A DNA stretch of 64,000 nt from Aliivibrio finisterrensis_A (GCF_004167675.1 NZ_SEZQ01000006.1), one strand, 5' to 3'. Counted from the stretch's first letter, positions 1 through 9,240 are shown. Notes: generated from the letters alone by a model not told the origin. Numbers and translations: made by a program.

Positions 1-675
1 AGGGCCAACCGTATAAGTTGGATCAATCATTTGTGCTGCTGTTTCTGTAATACCAGAAAGCAGTGGATCAACCGTACCGATTAAAAGGTTTGCAGAGTAA
101 CCACCAGACACACCAGCGAACGCAGCCGCAAGGCCTGCTAACGGGTGACGACCTAATGAATGGAAAAGCATAGCAGCTAGAGGGATAAGTACTACGTAAC
201 CAAGCTCAGATGCTGTATTTGAAATAATACCTGCAAATACAACCGTTACTGTAACCATACGCTTAGACGCGCCCATTACCATGCCACGCATAGCGGCAGA
301 TAACATGCCTGAATGCTCTGCTATTGCAACACCAAGCATTGCAACAAGAACGGTACCTAATGGTGCAAAACCAACAAAGTTTTTCACTAGGTTAGTAACG
401 ATAAGCTGTAAACCTTCAGCATTGAAAAGGCTAACCACGTGGATCATACCATCAGCGGCTCGGCCTTTTGCCCCTTCTGGGCGAGGGTCCATTACCGATA
501 GTTCAAAGTAGCCAGCAATGCCTGATGAAACTAAAATTGCCACACAAAAGATTGCAAACAAAGTAATTGGGTGTGGTAATAGATTTCCTAAATATTCTAC
601 TGAATCAAGAAAACGTGTGAACAACGGCCTTTTTGGCTGCTGTTGATTCTGTTGTTGCGATGCAGACGAACTCAT
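1..675 (-). CDS. AbgT family transporter (N-terminal part, cut by window edge)
   Basis: The first 225 codons are visible; the C-terminus lies outside the window. The protein starts at 675 (ATG after an AAGGAGTTACAG ribosome site) with a hydrophilic Gln-rich tail, followed by hydrophobic segments. Residues such as PHPITLFAIF, a loop with DPRPEGAKGR, and the stretch NLLIGTVDPLLSG are typical of the AbgT family. AbgT members are inner-membrane transporters; E. coli AbgT imports p-aminobenzoyl-glutamate and some relatives export sulfonamides. The substrate here cannot be told from the sequence. It is divergent from the NlpC/P60 gene. Confidence 0.9.
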   Translation of the reverse strand, partial: MSSSASQQQNQQQPKRPLFTRFLDSVEYLGNLLPHPITLFAIFCVAILVSSGIAGYFELSVMDPRPEGAKGRAADGMIHVVSLFNAEGLQLIVTNLVKNFVGFAPLGTVLVAMLGVAIAEHSGMLSAAMRGMVMGASKRMVTVTVVFAGIISNTASELGYVVLIPLAAMLFHSLGRHPLAGLAAAFAGVSGGYSANLLIGTVDPLLSGITETAAQMIDPTYTVGP

Positions 676-1009
676 CTGTAACTCCTTGTTTTTGACTTAG
701 CTCTTCAAATAAAACACAGCATTTCGTACCAAATGGTTAAATTATGAGTGTTTTAGTTAAAAGTAAGTACTTCCAAAATTCACGCAAAGGTTACATGATT
801 GTAAAAAACAAGGAAAGCGCTAAATGTCACAAAACATTTCATTTGTAGATTATTAACCCAAACCACCAAACAAATACCACACCTTTGACTAACAATTAAT
901 CAAATTGATTCACAAAGATCATAGAAGATACATAAGATTATTATTAATATTGCGTTAAACTATGAAAATAAGTCAAAATAGTGAGGTTGCTTTTTATCTA
1001 GGATGACAC
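676..1009. other. Intergenic region between divergent genes
   Basis: This AT-rich stretch of 334 bases separates the divergent abgT-like and NlpC/P60 genes and must hold both promoters. I see no convincing ORF, strong hairpin or operator, only a weak AATT-rich dyad near 893-912. Confidence 0.5.
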
Positions 1010-1486
1010 ATGATTCGCCATTTTATTTTAGCTTTTACTCTACTCACTCTATTTGGCTGCGCCTCTTCTCCTGAACCTCAATTAACGAAAGAAGAAATTC
1101 GCATTCAGCATCCTCAGTTATCAACGTCTGATGCGTATCAAGATTACTTTCAAGAATGGCAAGGCGTACCTTATAAATATGGTGGCACAACGAAACGTGG
1201 GGTTGATTGCTCTGCATTTACTCAAGATGCTTTATACAACTTACATCAACTCTCTTTACCTAGAACTACTCAGTATCAAGTCGTAATAGGTCAGCCAATA
1301 CCATTAGAAAATGCTCAAAAAGGCGATTTAGTTTTCTTTAAAACAAGTATAAAAGTTAGGCATGTTGGGGTGTATATTGGAAATAGAGAATTTATGCATG
1401 CTTCAACATCAAAAGGGGTGATCATTTCAAGTCTTGATAATCCCTATTGGAAGAAGGCATTTTGGCAGGTTAGACGCGTGTTATAG
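1010..1486 (+). CDS. NlpC/P60 family lipoprotein (putative peptidoglycan endopeptidase)
   Basis: The 158-residue product begins with a lipoprotein signal peptide ending in the lipobox LFGC (Cys16). The rest is one NlpC/P60 domain. The catalytic Cys lies in GVDCSAFTQDAL and the catalytic His in RHVGVYIGNREFMHA. Family members such as Spr/MepS and NlpC cleave D-Glu-meso-DAP cross-bridges in peptidoglycan and act at the outer-membrane/periplasm face. It is a single gene followed by a strong hairpin terminator. The exact bond cleaved is not evident. Confidence in the family is high. Confidence 0.92.
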   Translation: MIRHFILAFTLLTLFGCASSPEPQLTKEEIRIQHPQLSTSDAYQDYFQEWQGVPYKYGGTTKRGVDCSAFTQDALYNLHQLSLPRTTQYQVVIGQPIPLENAQKGDLVFFKTSIKVRHVGVYIGNREFMHASTSKGVIISSLDNPYWKKAFWQVRRVL

Positions 1487-1492
1487 TACCAA

Positions 1493-1541
1493 TAAAAAAG
1501 CCAAGTGAATTGAATAACGCTCAACTTACTTGGCCCATTTT
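1493..1541. terminator. Bidirectional rho-independent terminator
   Basis: A 14-bp stem with one mismatch (GCCAAGTGAATTGA at 1500-1513 pairs with 1521-1534) is flanked by an A-run on the left and TTTTT on the right. It lies between the convergent NlpC/P60 and DUF3802 genes and can serve both. Confidence 0.85.
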
Positions 1542-1559
1542 TAGTTCTAATTATAATAA

Positions 1560-1895
1560 TTATTGGAATGCGCTATCAAATAGATTCTTAATTAAGCCTA
1601 TATAGTCATCTAAGAACATCACTTGCTCATTTGTCGCTTTTTGAACCCAAGCACTTGCTAATACTTCACCTAAATCCGCCACCACTGCATCTGCTTCTCG
1701 TAATAAGGTGAATCTCATTTCCGATGCTAGTTCTGGGTTTTGTGCAAATACTGTCATTAAATTAGAAGCCACTAGATCAGTCACTATGTCTTCTACGGTT
1801 TCTTCCCCTGTATCCCCTTGTTGATTAGCAAAAATAGCTAAACTCTCTGTAAGGTATTCAATTAATGAATGGTAGCCTTCAGTATTAACAATCAT
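1560..1895 (-). CDS. DUF3802 family protein
   Basis: This is a small acidic soluble protein of 111 residues without signal peptide or membrane segment. The sequence (ETVEDIVTDLVASNLM, READAVVADLGEVLASAW, MFLDDYIGLIKNLFDSA) matches my recollection of the Vibrio DUF3802 family, a conserved helical protein of unknown function. Length is as expected for the family. It is monocistronic and convergent with the NlpC/P60 gene. No function can be inferred. Confidence 0.75.
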   Translation of the reverse strand: MIVNTEGYHSLIEYLTESLAIFANQQGDTGEETVEDIVTDLVASNLMTVFAQNPELASEMRFTLLREADAVVADLGEVLASAWVQKATNEQVMFLDDYIGLIKNLFDSAFQ

Positions 1896-2193
1896 AATTC
1901 ATCCACTTGTTATGGTTCATAGCGCTTAAAAAATTAAAGGCCTACAACACCGAAAATATAAAGCCGTACAAACTTATTTTTAATATGTCTTTGCCACAAT
2001 TTATCAAAATAGAGAATAACACTCAAATCCTTTCCGTTTCTATTGACAGTCTAAGCAATTATAAGCGTGATTTTTATACGTTACTGTTTGTCTAATTAAT
2101 TGTATTGGTATTATCTGCCATACCTCACAGATATTTATTAGGAATACACTATCCTTAATGATGTGGTTTTTCAGATAATCAAGAGAGGCAATT

Positions 2194-3063
2194 ATGTGGC
2201 AGGCTATAGCAAAACAAATCTCTGACGTAACAGGGCGTCCCTTCACTATTTCTGAACGTGAGATCATCACTGGTGGAGAAATTAATGATTGCTATATGAT
2301 CAGTGATGGCTCTCAGCGTTATTTCGTTAAAATAAATGAACGAGCCGAGCTTCCGATTTTTGAAACAGAAATAGAAAGTTTAAATCAACTTGATCAATCC
2401 GATCACATCTTCGTTCCCTCTCCGCTTCATGTTGGAACCACTAAAGACCACGCTTTTTTAGTCTTAAATTTCTTACCCACTAAACCCATGGATAAGCAAA
2501 CCTCTTTTGAACTTGGTGTAAGCTTAGCAAACCACCATTTATGGGGTGACCAAGTTGAATATGGCTTTGATTGTGATAACTATCTTGGCAATGTTCTACA
2601 AGTAAATACTTGGCATCGTAAATGGGCCTGTTTCTTTGCTGAGCAACGTATTGGCTGGCAATTGCAATTATTGCATGAGAAAGGAATGGAATTTGGTGAT
2701 ATTGAAACATTAGTCAAGAACACTAAAAATATCTTACACAACCATCAACCCAAACCAGCACTCTTACATGGCGACTTTTGGCATGGCAATATCGCGTTAA
2801 GTGTCAAAGGACCTATCAGCTATGATCCTGCCTCTTATTGGGGTGATCCAGAATGTGATTTAGCAATGGCAGAGTTATTTGGTGGTTTTCAAGATAGCTT
2901 TTTTGACGGATACCAATCCATCACACCTATTTCTAATGGGTTTGAAACTCGACAGCACCTATATAACCTGTATTACATTCTTAACCATTGCATCATGTTT
3001 GGTGGAGAATACATGTTTCATGCTCAACAACTCATTGAAAAACTTAACCTGAATAAAAAATAA
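2194..3063 (+). CDS. Fructosamine kinase family protein
   Basis: The 289-residue cytoplasmic protein has the APH/choline-kinase-like fold of fructosamine kinases. Visible motifs are the N-terminal GGEINDCYMI phosphate-binding region, the catalytic loop LLHGDFWHGNIAL (Asp as base) and the metal-binding YDPASYWGDPECDLAMAELFGGF. The family (E. coli YniA; mammalian FN3K/FN3KRP) phosphorylates ketoamine adducts on proteins or amino acids, leading to deglycation. An AGAGAGG ribosome site precedes the ATG. A terminator follows directly. The physiological substrate is not known. Confidence 0.93.
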   Translation: MWQAIAKQISDVTGRPFTISEREIITGGEINDCYMISDGSQRYFVKINERAELPIFETEIESLNQLDQSDHIFVPSPLHVGTTKDHAFLVLNFLPTKPMDKQTSFELGVSLANHHLWGDQVEYGFDCDNYLGNVLQVNTWHRKWACFFAEQRIGWQLQLLHEKGMEFGDIETLVKNTKNILHNHQPKPALLHGDFWHGNIALSVKGPISYDPASYWGDPECDLAMAELFGGFQDSFFDGYQSITPISNGFETRQHLYNLYYILNHCIMFGGEYMFHAQQLIEKLNLNKK

Positions 3064-3075
3064 CCATATAAAATC

Positions 3076-3104
3076 ATGAGATGGTACTTACCATCTCATT
3101 TTTT
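3076..3104 (+). terminator. Rho-independent terminator after the fructosamine kinase gene
   Basis: TGAGATGGT at 3077-3085 pairs with ACCATCTCA at 3090-3098, with a very short loop, and is followed by six T residues. Confidence 0.85.
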
Positions 3105-3245
3105 ACTCATCTTAATGAAAAAACATCGAAGCTATCAACTTTTGCACTTAATTCACTACAAAAACCAACTCTGTTTTCTACTATTAACGAGCAACCAATA
3201 GTCAACCCATATATCGTAATTGCAGAACAGTAGAAGGAGTTTGTT

Positions 3246-3449
3246 GTGAATAATTACACTAACCAGAATATCCAATGTCCAAATTGTCATCATTCCATTG
3301 ATATGGTGATTGACCAAAAACAGTCAAATAAAAAAATCTATGATGATTGCCCATCTTGTCATCGAGCAATTGAATTCACGATGGAGATAAATCCTCAAAA
3401 TCAATCTGTAAATCTGACGACGAATAATGAGGAAGATGGACTGTTTTAA
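3246..3449 (+). CDS. CPXCG-motif cysteine-rich zinc protein
   Basis: The 67-residue protein has two Cys pairs, CPNCHHS near the N-terminus and CPSCHRA about 23 residues later. This is the signature arrangement of the CPXCG small zinc-ribbon family. It starts with GTG, placed by a good AAGGAG site six to seven bases upstream. The acidic Asn-rich tail carries no motif. The gene is convergent with riboflavin synthase, with 17 bases between the stops. Function is unknown; zinc binding is inferred from the cysteines. Confidence 0.85.
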   Translation: MNNYTNQNIQCPNCHHSIDMVIDQKQSNKKIYDDCPSCHRAIEFTMEINPQNQSVNLTTNNEEDGLF

Positions 3450-3466
3450 GTTACTTCTTTAACTCA

Positions 3467-4072
3467 TTATTGATTCGCTAACACTCGCTCTACGGTATCT
3501 ACGATTGCTTGTGTTTGCGGATCAATTTCTAAGTTAATTTTATCGCCAATAGCACGACCACTTAAATTGGTTCTTTCTAACGTTTCAGGGATCAAATTAA
3601 CGTTAAAGCCTTTTTCATCAACATCACCAATCGTTAAACTAATTCCATCAACGCCAATATAGCCTTTATGTAAAATATATTTTGTCCACTGCGGCGCGAC
3701 ATCAAACCAAATTTGGCAATTTTCTGTGGTCTGGTTAATCTCTCTCACTGTCATCACATCAACAATATGACCTGACATTGAATGACCACCAATTTCATCA
3801 CCAAAGCGGGCTGCACGTTCGATGTTAATAAATTGCCCTACTTCTAATAACCCAAGGTTAGTTAAACGCAATGTTTCTTCAATCAAATCAAAAGAAATAA
3901 GATGTCCATTAATGTTGGTTACGGTTAAACAACAGCCATTATGAGCAACAGAAGCACCAATTTCTAAACCTTGATGATACGGTGCAGGAATTTCTATTAC
4001 ATGGGTTTGAAATTTCTCTTTCTTTACTATTTCAATTACTTTCGCAGTTGTCGCAACAATCCCAGTAAACAT
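3467..4072 (-). CDS. ribE: Riboflavin synthase, alpha subunit
   Basis: This enzyme makes riboflavin by dismutation of two 6,7-dimethyl-8-ribityllumazine molecules, the last step of the pathway. The 201-residue protein shows the conserved start MFTGIV and two tandem lumazine-binding repeats. The first has the motif NGCCLTV, the second GVDGISLTI. GHSMSGHIVD lies at the junction. It stands alone, divergent from norM as in other vibrios. I see no RFN (FMN) riboswitch upstream. The E. coli name for the same enzyme is ribC (ribE in most vibrio annotations). Confidence 0.96.
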   Translation of the reverse strand: MFTGIVATTAKVIEIVKKEKFQTHVIEIPAPYHQGLEIGASVAHNGCCLTVTNINGHLISFDLIEETLRLTNLGLLEVGQFINIERAARFGDEIGGHSMSGHIVDVMTVREINQTTENCQIWFDVAPQWTKYILHKGYIGVDGISLTIGDVDEKGFNVNLIPETLERTNLSGRAIGDKINLEIDPQTQAIVDTVERVLANQ

Positions 4073-4350
4073 AACTCTCTCCTATCAATGCCAACAAATA
4101 CATTAAAACGATTTATTTAACTTTGGTTATTTTAAAAATATCTACGATACGTTGAATATTTCATTTTGTGAAGTCTCTCTTAATCGATATACTGTCCACT
4201 TTCTGCTTACCTTTAACAGTTTCCTCTGTTCAAAGCACTCAATCAGACCCCATTTTCTTTTGCGATAGCGACTAGCGCAAAATGAACTCGCATTTATGCT
4301 CTTTAATACATTAATGCCCTTTTTATACTAAAAATTTGTACGGTGAATCA

Positions 4351-5733
4351 GTGCACAGATACCAAAAAGAAATCGTTCGATTAATTAAATTATCAACACC
4401 AGTCCTAATTGCGAGTGTCGCTCAGACAGGCATGGGTTTTGTTGATACCGTTATGGCTGGTGGCGTAAGCGCAACTGACATGGCAGCAGTGGCAATTGCA
4501 GCAAGTGTTTGGCTTCCATCAGTATTATTTGGTGTTGGCTTATTAATGGCGCTTGTACCTGTTGTCGCTCAATTGAACGGTTCAGGAAAATCTAAAAAAG
4601 TCCCATTTGAAATCCATCAAGGTATTTACTTAGCGTTAATCGTTTCTGTACCGATTATGCTTATCCTTTATAACGCTGGCTTTATTATTGCGGCTATGGA
4701 TGTAGAACCTGAGTTATTTGAAAAAACTCAAGGGTATTTACATGCGGTACTATGGGCTGCTCCTGCATTTTTATTATTCCAAGCGCTACGTAGCTTCTGT
4801 GAAGGCTTATCGTTAACCACGCCAGCAATGATCATCGGCTTTATCGGCCTTGCAGCTAACGTGCCGTTAAACTGGATGTTTGTGTATGGTGAGATGGGTG
4901 CGCCAGCATTAGGCGGCGTTGGCTGTGGTGTTGCGACTGCTATTGTTTATTGGTTAATGTTTATCACCATGGTTATCTATACTTTTATTGCGCCTAAATT
5001 ACGTCGCGTAAATTTATATGAAACATGGAACAAGCCACAAGCAAAAGAGATCTATCGCCTATTTAAACTTGGCCTTCCTGTTGCTCTTTCTATCTTCTTT
5101 GAAGTGACTTTATTTGCAGCCGTTGCCCTACTAGTTTCACCATTAGGATCAACCGTTGTTGCTGCACATCAAGTTGCAATCAACTTTTCATCATTGATAT
5201 TTATGGTTCCAATGAGTATTGCCGTTGCGGTAAGTATTCGTGTGGGCCATAGGTTAGGTGAAAACGACCTTGATGGCGCAAAAGTAGCAAGCTATTGTGG
5301 TCTGTTCTTTGGTCTATTAATGGCGTGCTTTACTGCTGTATTAACCTTGATCTTCCGTGAACAAATTGCGTATTTATATTCAGACAATAAAGAAGTAATT
5401 GAACTTGCCGTAAGCTTAATGTTACTTGCTGCCATTTACCAATGTACCGATGCACTCCAAGTGGTTGCAGCTGGTGCACTTCGTGGCTACAAAGACATGA
5501 CGGCAATCTTTAAGCGTACTTTTATTTCTTATTGGATTGTAGGTTTACCTGCCGGTTATATTCTGGGCATGACGGATTGGATAGTTGACCCAATGGGTGT
5601 GTATGGCTTCTGGTATGGATTTATTGGTGGCTTAACTACCTCTGCCATTTTACTGACCTTACGTTTACGCTGGTTACATAAGAACCCAACTCAAATCAAT
5701 ATGGAAGTGGATGAATTGCAAATAGTGCATTAA
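4351..5733 (+). CDS. norM: MATE multidrug efflux protein NorM
   Basis: This is a Na+-coupled MATE exporter in the inner membrane with about 12 membrane segments. It is very close to V. cholerae NorM (for example LIASVAQTGMGFVDT, VVAAHQVAINFSSL, AAIYQCTDALQVVAAG), a pump for fluoroquinolones and cationic dyes. I place the start at GTG 4351, because CGGTGA lies five bases upstream. An upstream in-frame TTG at 4336 would add five residues resembling the V. cholerae N-terminus, but it lacks a ribosome site. The product is 460 residues. It is followed by a strong terminator. Confidence 0.95.
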   Translation: MHRYQKEIVRLIKLSTPVLIASVAQTGMGFVDTVMAGGVSATDMAAVAIAASVWLPSVLFGVGLLMALVPVVAQLNGSGKSKKVPFEIHQGIYLALIVSVPIMLILYNAGFIIAAMDVEPELFEKTQGYLHAVLWAAPAFLLFQALRSFCEGLSLTTPAMIIGFIGLAANVPLNWMFVYGEMGAPALGGVGCGVATAIVYWLMFITMVIYTFIAPKLRRVNLYETWNKPQAKEIYRLFKLGLPVALSIFFEVTLFAAVALLVSPLGSTVVAAHQVAINFSSLIFMVPMSIAVAVSIRVGHRLGENDLDGAKVASYCGLFFGLLMACFTAVLTLIFREQIAYLYSDNKEVIELAVSLMLLAAIYQCTDALQVVAAGALRGYKDMTAIFKRTFISYWIVGLPAGYILGMTDWIVDPMGVYGFWYGFIGGLTTSAILLTLRLRWLHKNPTQINMEVDELQIVH

Positions 5734-5755
5734 TTCAAACAAGTATAAACAGCAA

Positions 5756-5786
5756 AGCCCGAGGTATTAATTCCTCGGGCTTTTTT
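5756..5786 (+). terminator. Terminator of norM
   Basis: AGCCCGAGG (5756-5764) pairs perfectly with CCTCGGGCT (5773-5781), with an 8-base loop and a run of six T residues. Confidence 0.95.
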
Positions 5787-5802
5787 ATTATTAACAGTAC
5801 TA

Positions 5803-5855
5803 ATACCAATCTACATAATATCAATTCCAGATCACTTAATTAATTACATTGGTAT
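5803..5855. repeat. Small inverted-repeat element with ATACCAAT ends
   Basis: The segment begins ATACCAAT (5803-5810) and ends ATTGGTAT (5848-5855). Its right part, TAATTAATTACATTGGTAT, resembles the repeat copies at 27151-27184 and 39918-39951 read on the opposite strand. It looks like a tiny non-coding dispersed repeat, perhaps MITE-derived. It lies in the gap after norM. Confidence 0.5.
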
Positions 5856-5865
5856 AAGCATTTAA

Positions 5866-6855
5866 TTATTTTTGTTTTTCTTTTAGTTGAGCAATCACGT
5901 AGTCAGGAGCAACTTTGGCAAGCTCTTCTAAACACGCCTCCGCTTTATCATTTCCATAGCGCACGTAAATATCACATACCGCATAAAGTTGTTCCGGTGA
6001 GCCTGAAATCAAATACGCCTGCTCAAACGATTCAGTCGCGATTTTCAAATCAATATCTTCATGCAAAACGCCATTTAAATACCAATAATAGCTATTATTT
6101 TCGGCTAAATCAGCAGCAGCCTGTATTGATTGTGCTGCTTGTTTTTTCTGATTTAAACGTACCTGAGTTAACGCTTTTGAGTAATATAGACTCGCCTCTT
6201 TTGGTAATTGAACAATCGCTTTATCTAATACCAATAAAGCTTGCTCATCTTGGTTCTGTGCTCGGTAATTGTCCGATAAATTCAACCATATTTGCGAATT
6301 GTTAGGCTCTATCTTCACAAGTTTCTGATAAATATCATCGGCTTCAGACCACTCACCATGCCAACGATAGGCATCCGCTAACAGTAATTGATCAGCACTG
6401 TCTTTTTGTTTTGCCAAATATACGGTTACTTCTTGATATGGCGCTTCAATTTGATCTTGCTGAGATGCCGACATCTGGTTGTATTCACGAAGCAAATTTG
6501 CCGTTGCTGCCATACGAACGCTCAACTCAGAATCAGTTAATAACGGCGATACTATCTGCCAGCGATGTTTAAATTGGTATAAATCAGATCCTATCACTGC
6601 CGCTTCGCGGATCATGGGGTCAGGATCTTTTAATCCTCTTGCTACGGCAACTAAACTGTTTTGATTAGGATAACGCGCTAATTGACGCAACGCCTCTGCG
6701 CGCTTCTCTGTACTCTCATTTTTATTTTGTGCCGTATAAGCCAATTGTTGCTCTGGTGTCATATTTTGCAGTGAATCCGTCGCATATGTTGGCGTTGCAA
6801 TGGCAAATAAACTAGCAAGCCCTAGTGCGGCGCATTTTCTCAGTAATGGTTTCAT
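5866..6855 (-). CDS. Exported TPR-repeat protein, heme-less paralog of the octaheme-TPR protein
   Basis: The 329-residue product has a cleavable signal peptide (MKPLLRKCAALGLASLFAIATPTYA) and then HEAT/TPR-like helical repeats. Start 6855 is preferred because GGAGGGG lies six bases upstream; an ATG at 6870 overlaps the stop of the radical SAM gene. The sequence parallels the C-terminal half of the multiheme protein at 18631-20883: RWQIVSPLLTDSELSVRMAATANL versus RWQILSPLLTDNVLAIRSEAAGAL, and EAYLISGSPEQLYAVCD versus NQAFELSGDPQHLFAQCD. It looks like a second gene made from the TPR part only. It is probably translationally coupled to the anSME gene and acts as a periplasmic scaffold (inference). 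Confidence 0.85.
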   Translation of the reverse strand: MKPLLRKCAALGLASLFAIATPTYATDSLQNMTPEQQLAYTAQNKNESTEKRAEALRQLARYPNQNSLVAVARGLKDPDPMIREAAVIGSDLYQFKHRWQIVSPLLTDSELSVRMAATANLLREYNQMSASQQDQIEAPYQEVTVYLAKQKDSADQLLLADAYRWHGEWSEADDIYQKLVKIEPNNSQIWLNLSDNYRAQNQDEQALLVLDKAIVQLPKEASLYYSKALTQVRLNQKKQAAQSIQAAADLAENNSYYWYLNGVLHEDIDLKIATESFEQAYLISGSPEQLYAVCDIYVRYGNDKAEACLEELAKVAPDYVIAQLKEKQK

Positions 6856-6869
6856 TCTCTTCCCCTCCA

Positions 6870-8186
6870 TTAAAACTTAGTTGGAAACGCAGAAGATTGC
6901 GCTTGCTGTCGAGCCGCATCACTAAATTTTCCATGTTGAACTGGATTGCCTAGCATTCTTAAGATATACGCAATTGATTTATCCGCATGAGCAAAAAACT
7001 TTTTCCACCCAGCGCACAGATAATTTAACCCCGGCTCACCATCACGTGTTTTAATAAATCGATTTTTAGGGCACTCGCCATGACAGGCAAATTTATAATC
7101 ACATTGCTGGCATTGAGTAGTTAAGGTTTTCGCTTTAGCAAAGCCAAACTCTTGCTGTTTACGACTGTACGCCAGCTCATCTAATTCTTGAGTATGGATA
7201 TTGCCAATTTTATATTCTGGATAAACATAATGGTCACACGCAAATACATCGCCGTTATGCTCCATTGCTAAGCCTTTTCCGCAAATCTCACCCAAAGTAC
7301 ATAATGGGTTTTTACGCCCCATCCAGGTTTCGACACTGGCTTCAAAATATTGAACGAACACTTTGCCTAAATCATGCTGGGCCCATTCATCAAATACTGC
7401 AATTAGGAAATTACCCCATGCTTCATCTGAAACACACCAAGGTTCCATTATTGATTCTTTGTTTCCCGGAATAAGGCGTTTATCACCTTGACGCAATTGC
7501 GCTGCCAGTTGCTCTGTTTGTGGCGCTACCGTTCTAAAGGTTTTTTGTTCAACAATCGGAATAAACTGCATTTGTGGCGATTTCACCACATCACGCAAGA
7601 ATCGATACACTTCTAATGGATTTCGGCTCGTTAAGTTATTTACACAGGTTAAGGTCGCAAATTTCACATTGTGTTTATGCAATACTTCAACAGCGTTCAT
7701 CACTTGCTTAAACGTACCACGCCCCGCTTTGTTGGTTCGATACGCATTGTGCAGCATTTCAGGGCCATCAATACTCAAGCCCACTAAGAAGTTATGCTCT
7801 GCAAGAAACTCGCACCATTTATCGGTTAATAAGGTACCGTTTGTCTGTAAATCATTAGAAATTACGATCCCTTCTGGCTGATATTTCTTCTGAAACTCTA
7901 CAATTTTCTTAAAGTAATCTAAACCTAGTAATGTTGGCTCTCCACCTTGCCAAGAGAAGATGATTTCAGGGGTGTTTTGACCTTCAATGTATTGACGAAT
8001 ATACGTTTCTAATGTCTCGTCATCCATTTGTGGTGAGCAGCCTTTTTTGTATTCAAGTAAGTCCTCTTTACTTAAATAATAGCAATACGTGCAATCAATA
8101 TTACACACAGCACCAATGGGTTTTGCCATGACATGTAATCGTTTTGAAGCCTTACCCTGAAACTGAGGACCTTGAGTAATGATCAT
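6870..8186 (-). CDS. Anaerobic sulfatase-maturating enzyme (radical SAM, SPASM)
   Basis: This 438-residue cytoplasmic radical SAM enzyme oxidises the active-site Cys (or Ser) of sulfatases to C-alpha-formylglycine before export. It has the cluster motif CNIDCTYCYY near residues 28-37. The SPASM region binds two further [4Fe-4S] clusters and contains CTLGEICGKG, FACDHYVYPEY, CQQCDYKFACHGECPK and YLCAGW. The motif FSWQGGEPTLLG is typical of anSME. The two sulfatases at 21046-24475 have the Cys-type CxAxR target. It is followed by the TPR gene with a one-base stop/start overlap and is divergent from the SUMF1 lipoprotein. Confidence 0.95.
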   Translation of the reverse strand: MIITQGPQFQGKASKRLHVMAKPIGAVCNIDCTYCYYLSKEDLLEYKKGCSPQMDDETLETYIRQYIEGQNTPEIIFSWQGGEPTLLGLDYFKKIVEFQKKYQPEGIVISNDLQTNGTLLTDKWCEFLAEHNFLVGLSIDGPEMLHNAYRTNKAGRGTFKQVMNAVEVLHKHNVKFATLTCVNNLTSRNPLEVYRFLRDVVKSPQMQFIPIVEQKTFRTVAPQTEQLAAQLRQGDKRLIPGNKESIMEPWCVSDEAWGNFLIAVFDEWAQHDLGKVFVQYFEASVETWMGRKNPLCTLGEICGKGLAMEHNGDVFACDHYVYPEYKIGNIHTQELDELAYSRKQQEFGFAKAKTLTTQCQQCDYKFACHGECPKNRFIKTRDGEPGLNYLCAGWKKFFAHADKSIAYILRMLGNPVQHGKFSDAARQQAQSSAFPTKF

Positions 8187-8392
8187 ATTGATTCCTATTG
8201 ATAATGAGTATTTGATTTGAGAAAAAGAACTTACCTAACAAACCTATTAGCCACCCTTTATAGCCGGTTGTTAAGTAAGTTCTAACTCCATAATAAACAA
8301 AAAGAACATTGGTATTAGTTATACACGTTATTCCATTTTGGAAAGTCTTTTCACTGTATGATAAATACTCAATCATTACTGTTGAGAATGTC

Positions 8393-9187
8393 ATGTTTAG
8401 AATCTCTTTTTTAACCAATTTTAAAACATTATTTACCACCTTATTTCTTAGTTCAGTGCTAGCAGGATGTGCAACCGCGCCACCACACTCTGTCACTCAA
8501 AAAATAGAAGAGACGATGGTCTATGTTGAAGGTGGCGAATACTTTATGGGTTCAGACTCTCCATCGGCTACAAAAGCAGAAAAGCCTGCTCACCTTGTCT
8601 CGGTTAATGATTTCTATATTTCAAAATTTGAAGTCACTCAGAAATTATTTGAATCGGTAATGGGCTCATCACTCAGTTATTTCCAGTCCCCAGACATTCC
8701 CGTAAATAACTTAAGCTGGCAGCAAGCCAATTACTTTATTGAAAAGCTCAATGAACTGACAGGTGAAACGTACCGTCTTCCAACAGAAGCTGAATGGGAA
8801 TATGCCGCTCGTGGAGGAAATTTAAGCCAAAACTACACGTACAGTGGATCAAACAACATTGATGATGTCGCATGGTTTGCCGATAACGCCAATAATCAAG
8901 CTCATCCGGTTGGAATGAAGCAACCCAATGAACTAGGCTTATATGATATGACAGGCAATGTTGGCGAGTTTGTTAGTGATGCTTATGACGATACTTTTTA
9001 TCGTTTCTCACCAACCGATAATCCAAACAATGCACGAGACGAAGCAAGTGGCTTAGCGCACAAGTCAGTACGAGGCAGCAGTTTTTCTTATAAGGCAAAT
9101 GAATCAGAAAACTACCGTCGAGATTTCGCAAGCCAATCCATCATAATGGCAGACATGGGTCTACGCTTAGTAAGAGATGCAAAGTAA
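8393..9187 (+). CDS. SUMF1/FGE-fold lipoprotein lacking the FGE catalytic cysteines
   Basis: The 264-residue protein starts at ATG 8393; a TTG 28 codons upstream has no ribosome site. It has a lipoprotein signal ending in VLAGC. The rest is a formylglycine-generating-enzyme-type domain: MVYVEGGEYFMGSD, RLPTEAEWEYAARGG, LGLYDMTGNVGEF and MGLRLVRD. In aerobic FGE two C-terminal cysteines are catalytic. Here the lipobox Cys is the only cysteine, so FGE activity is unlikely. The domain often serves as a binding or scaffold module in other lipoproteins. Its place between anSME and a phosphatase suggests a role in the same envelope process (inference). Confidence 0.88.
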   Translation: MFRISFLTNFKTLFTTLFLSSVLAGCATAPPHSVTQKIEETMVYVEGGEYFMGSDSPSATKAEKPAHLVSVNDFYISKFEVTQKLFESVMGSSLSYFQSPDIPVNNLSWQQANYFIEKLNELTGETYRLPTEAEWEYAARGGNLSQNYTYSGSNNIDDVAWFADNANNQAHPVGMKQPNELGLYDMTGNVGEFVSDAYDDTFYRFSPTDNPNNARDEASGLAHKSVRGSSFSYKANESENYRRDFASQSIIMADMGLRLVRDAK

Positions 9188-9240
9188 TCAACACTTAAGA
9201 TTACCAATGAAAATTTACTCTTTTGGCAAGGAATAAAAAC

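Noticed and set aside
1907..2095. 62-codon open frame after the DUF3802 gene
   Set aside because: No ribosome site, low-complexity AT-rich composition, and its end overlaps the small repeat-like sequence.
4073..4350. Possible FMN (RFN) riboswitch before riboflavin synthase
   Set aside because: The conserved RFN boxes are not visible on either strand.
8152..8496. 114-codon minus-strand frame between anSME and the SUMF1 lipoprotein
   Set aside because: It overlaps the starts of both divergent genes and has no recognisable domain or ribosome site.
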